A stretch of 64,000 nt of DNA. Source: Rhodospirillales bacterium (GTDB lineage Bacteria > Pseudomonadota > Alphaproteobacteria > Rhodospirillales > UBA2165). A program made the translations under genes and the position numbers. The stretch lies in contig JAJDXO010000028.1 of the NCBI GenBank assembly GCA_022823235.1, positions 1 to 64,000 on the forward strand. Direction: 5' to 3'. This document shows, piece by piece, positions 63,508 to 64,000 of the stretch (the stretch's first letter is position 1; each line of letters begins with the position of its first letter). The notes under the pieces are model-generated. The model did no database searches. It worked only from the letters and a program-made list of their open reading frames with translations, and was not told where the DNA came from.

Positions 63508-64000
63508 CTATTCGGCCGGTTGCGGACGCATGTCCGGCGTCTGGTCGTGGGTGTGGAACGGCGCCGGCGACGGCACCTGCCATTCGAGCGTCGTCGCGCC
63601 CTCGCCCCACGGATTGGCCGGAGCCTTCTCGCCCGACCGCAGGGTCTGGATGACGATATAGAAGAACAGCAGCGAGGCAGCGAAAGAGATGTAGGCGCCG
63701 ATGGAACTCACGAAGTTCCAGCCTGCATAGGCCTCCGGATAGTCCGGGATACGCCGCGGCATCCCGGCCATGCCCGAGAAGTGCTGCGGGAAGAACAGGA
63801 TGTTGACGCCGATGAACATCAGCCAGAATTGGATCTTGCCCAGGCCCTCGTTGTACATCTTGCCGCACATCTTCGGGAACCAGTAGAAGAAGCCCGACAG
63901 GATGCCGAACGCCGCCGCGATCGACAGCACATAGTGGAAGTGCGCGATCACGAAATAGGTGTCGTGGAAGGCGATGTCGACGCCGGCGTTCGCCAGGGTG
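63508..64000 (-). CDS. ctaD: cytochrome c oxidase subunit I, C-terminal part (gene runs off the window)
   Basis: The last 163 codons of subunit I; the start lies beyond base 64000. Visible are [20 protein letters not shown] (heme a/a3 His ligands), [52 protein letters not shown] and a C-terminal cytoplasmic tail ending PDMRPQPAE. The protein is the catalytic heme-copper subunit of the aa3-type oxidase. Confidence 0.93.
   Translation of the reverse strand, partial: TLANAGVDIAFHDTYFVIAHFHYVLSIAAAFGILSGFFYWFPKMCGKMYNEGLGKIQFWLMFIGVNILFFPQHFSGMAGMPRRIPDYPEAYAGWNFVSSIGAYISFAASLLFFYIVIQTLRSGEKAPANPWGEGATTLEWQVPSPAPFHTHDQTPDMRPQPAE

Overview
The window looks like one end of a draft contig from an aerobic, high-G+C alphaproteobacterium, probably Rhodospirillales-like. 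The grounds are the argD-argF-hslO order, the DUF2849-cysI-DUF934 sulfite reductase cluster, the ctaD-ctaG-ctaE-DUF983 cytochrome oxidase cluster, two TRAP transporters and many short alphaproteobacterial-type intergenic repeats. The first 11 bases match the 3' tail of a common Illumina adapter, so position 1 is probably an untrimmed contig edge. No rRNA, prophage, complete insertion sequence or CRISPR array was seen.

Layout. 0.1-6.5 kb: a fused beta-oxidation enzyme, two genes interrupted by an in-frame UGA exactly at the redox cysteine (a YqjG-type glutathionyl-hydroquinone reductase and an exported thioredoxin-fold protein), a YciI-like protein and a GT39-like glycosyltransferase. 6.7-17 kb: a divergent 3-hydroxyanthranilate dioxygenase / RidA-type deaminase pair, two complete TRAP operons, a TauE/SafE permease, a GlcG-like protein, a small secreted protein and a flavin reductase. 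17-20 kb: gene remains, an inverse-autotransporter-like barrel and a glycine-run lipoprotein. 20-30 kb: an aromatic catabolism block with a Tat-exported ABC binding protein, an HpaB-type monooxygenase, a PcaR/PobR-like IclR regulator with three matching operator candidates, a cupin, a pyrogallol-phloroglucinol transhydroxylase-like Mo enzyme with its Fe-S subunit, and a sirtuin. 30-44 kb: housekeeping genes (recX, argD, argF, hslO, argE, trkH, folE, apaG), interrupted at 35-37.5 kb by a lower-G+C patch of small unknown proteins. 44-53 kb: tRNA-Gly(CCC), a candidate small RNA, a second TauE/SafE protein, glutathione-dependent formaldehyde dehydrogenase, two Rieske oxygenase systems, a GST and an SDR. 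53-58 kb: an ECF sigma / anti-sigma / Spy-like sensor / MacAB-type efflux operon. 58-64 kb: sulfite reduction and APS kinase, then cytochrome c oxidase genes running off the right edge.

The strongest unusual signals are these. (1) Two candidate selenoproteins 1.4 kb apart, each with a bacterial-SECIS-like hairpin just after the UGA and both hairpins carrying the apical sequence CGUGC. (2) A family of short elements whose TAG-starting ends supply the stop codon of at least eight genes. (3) An IclR operator set (GTTCG-N5-CGAAC) at both the regulator and the monooxygenase promoters. (4) A transhydroxylase large subunit with an SCP2-like N-terminal extension, paired with a small subunit that has lost three Fe-S ligands. 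(5) A MacA-type adaptor with an embedded Spy/LTXXQ-like domain, inside a sigma-factor-led operon.
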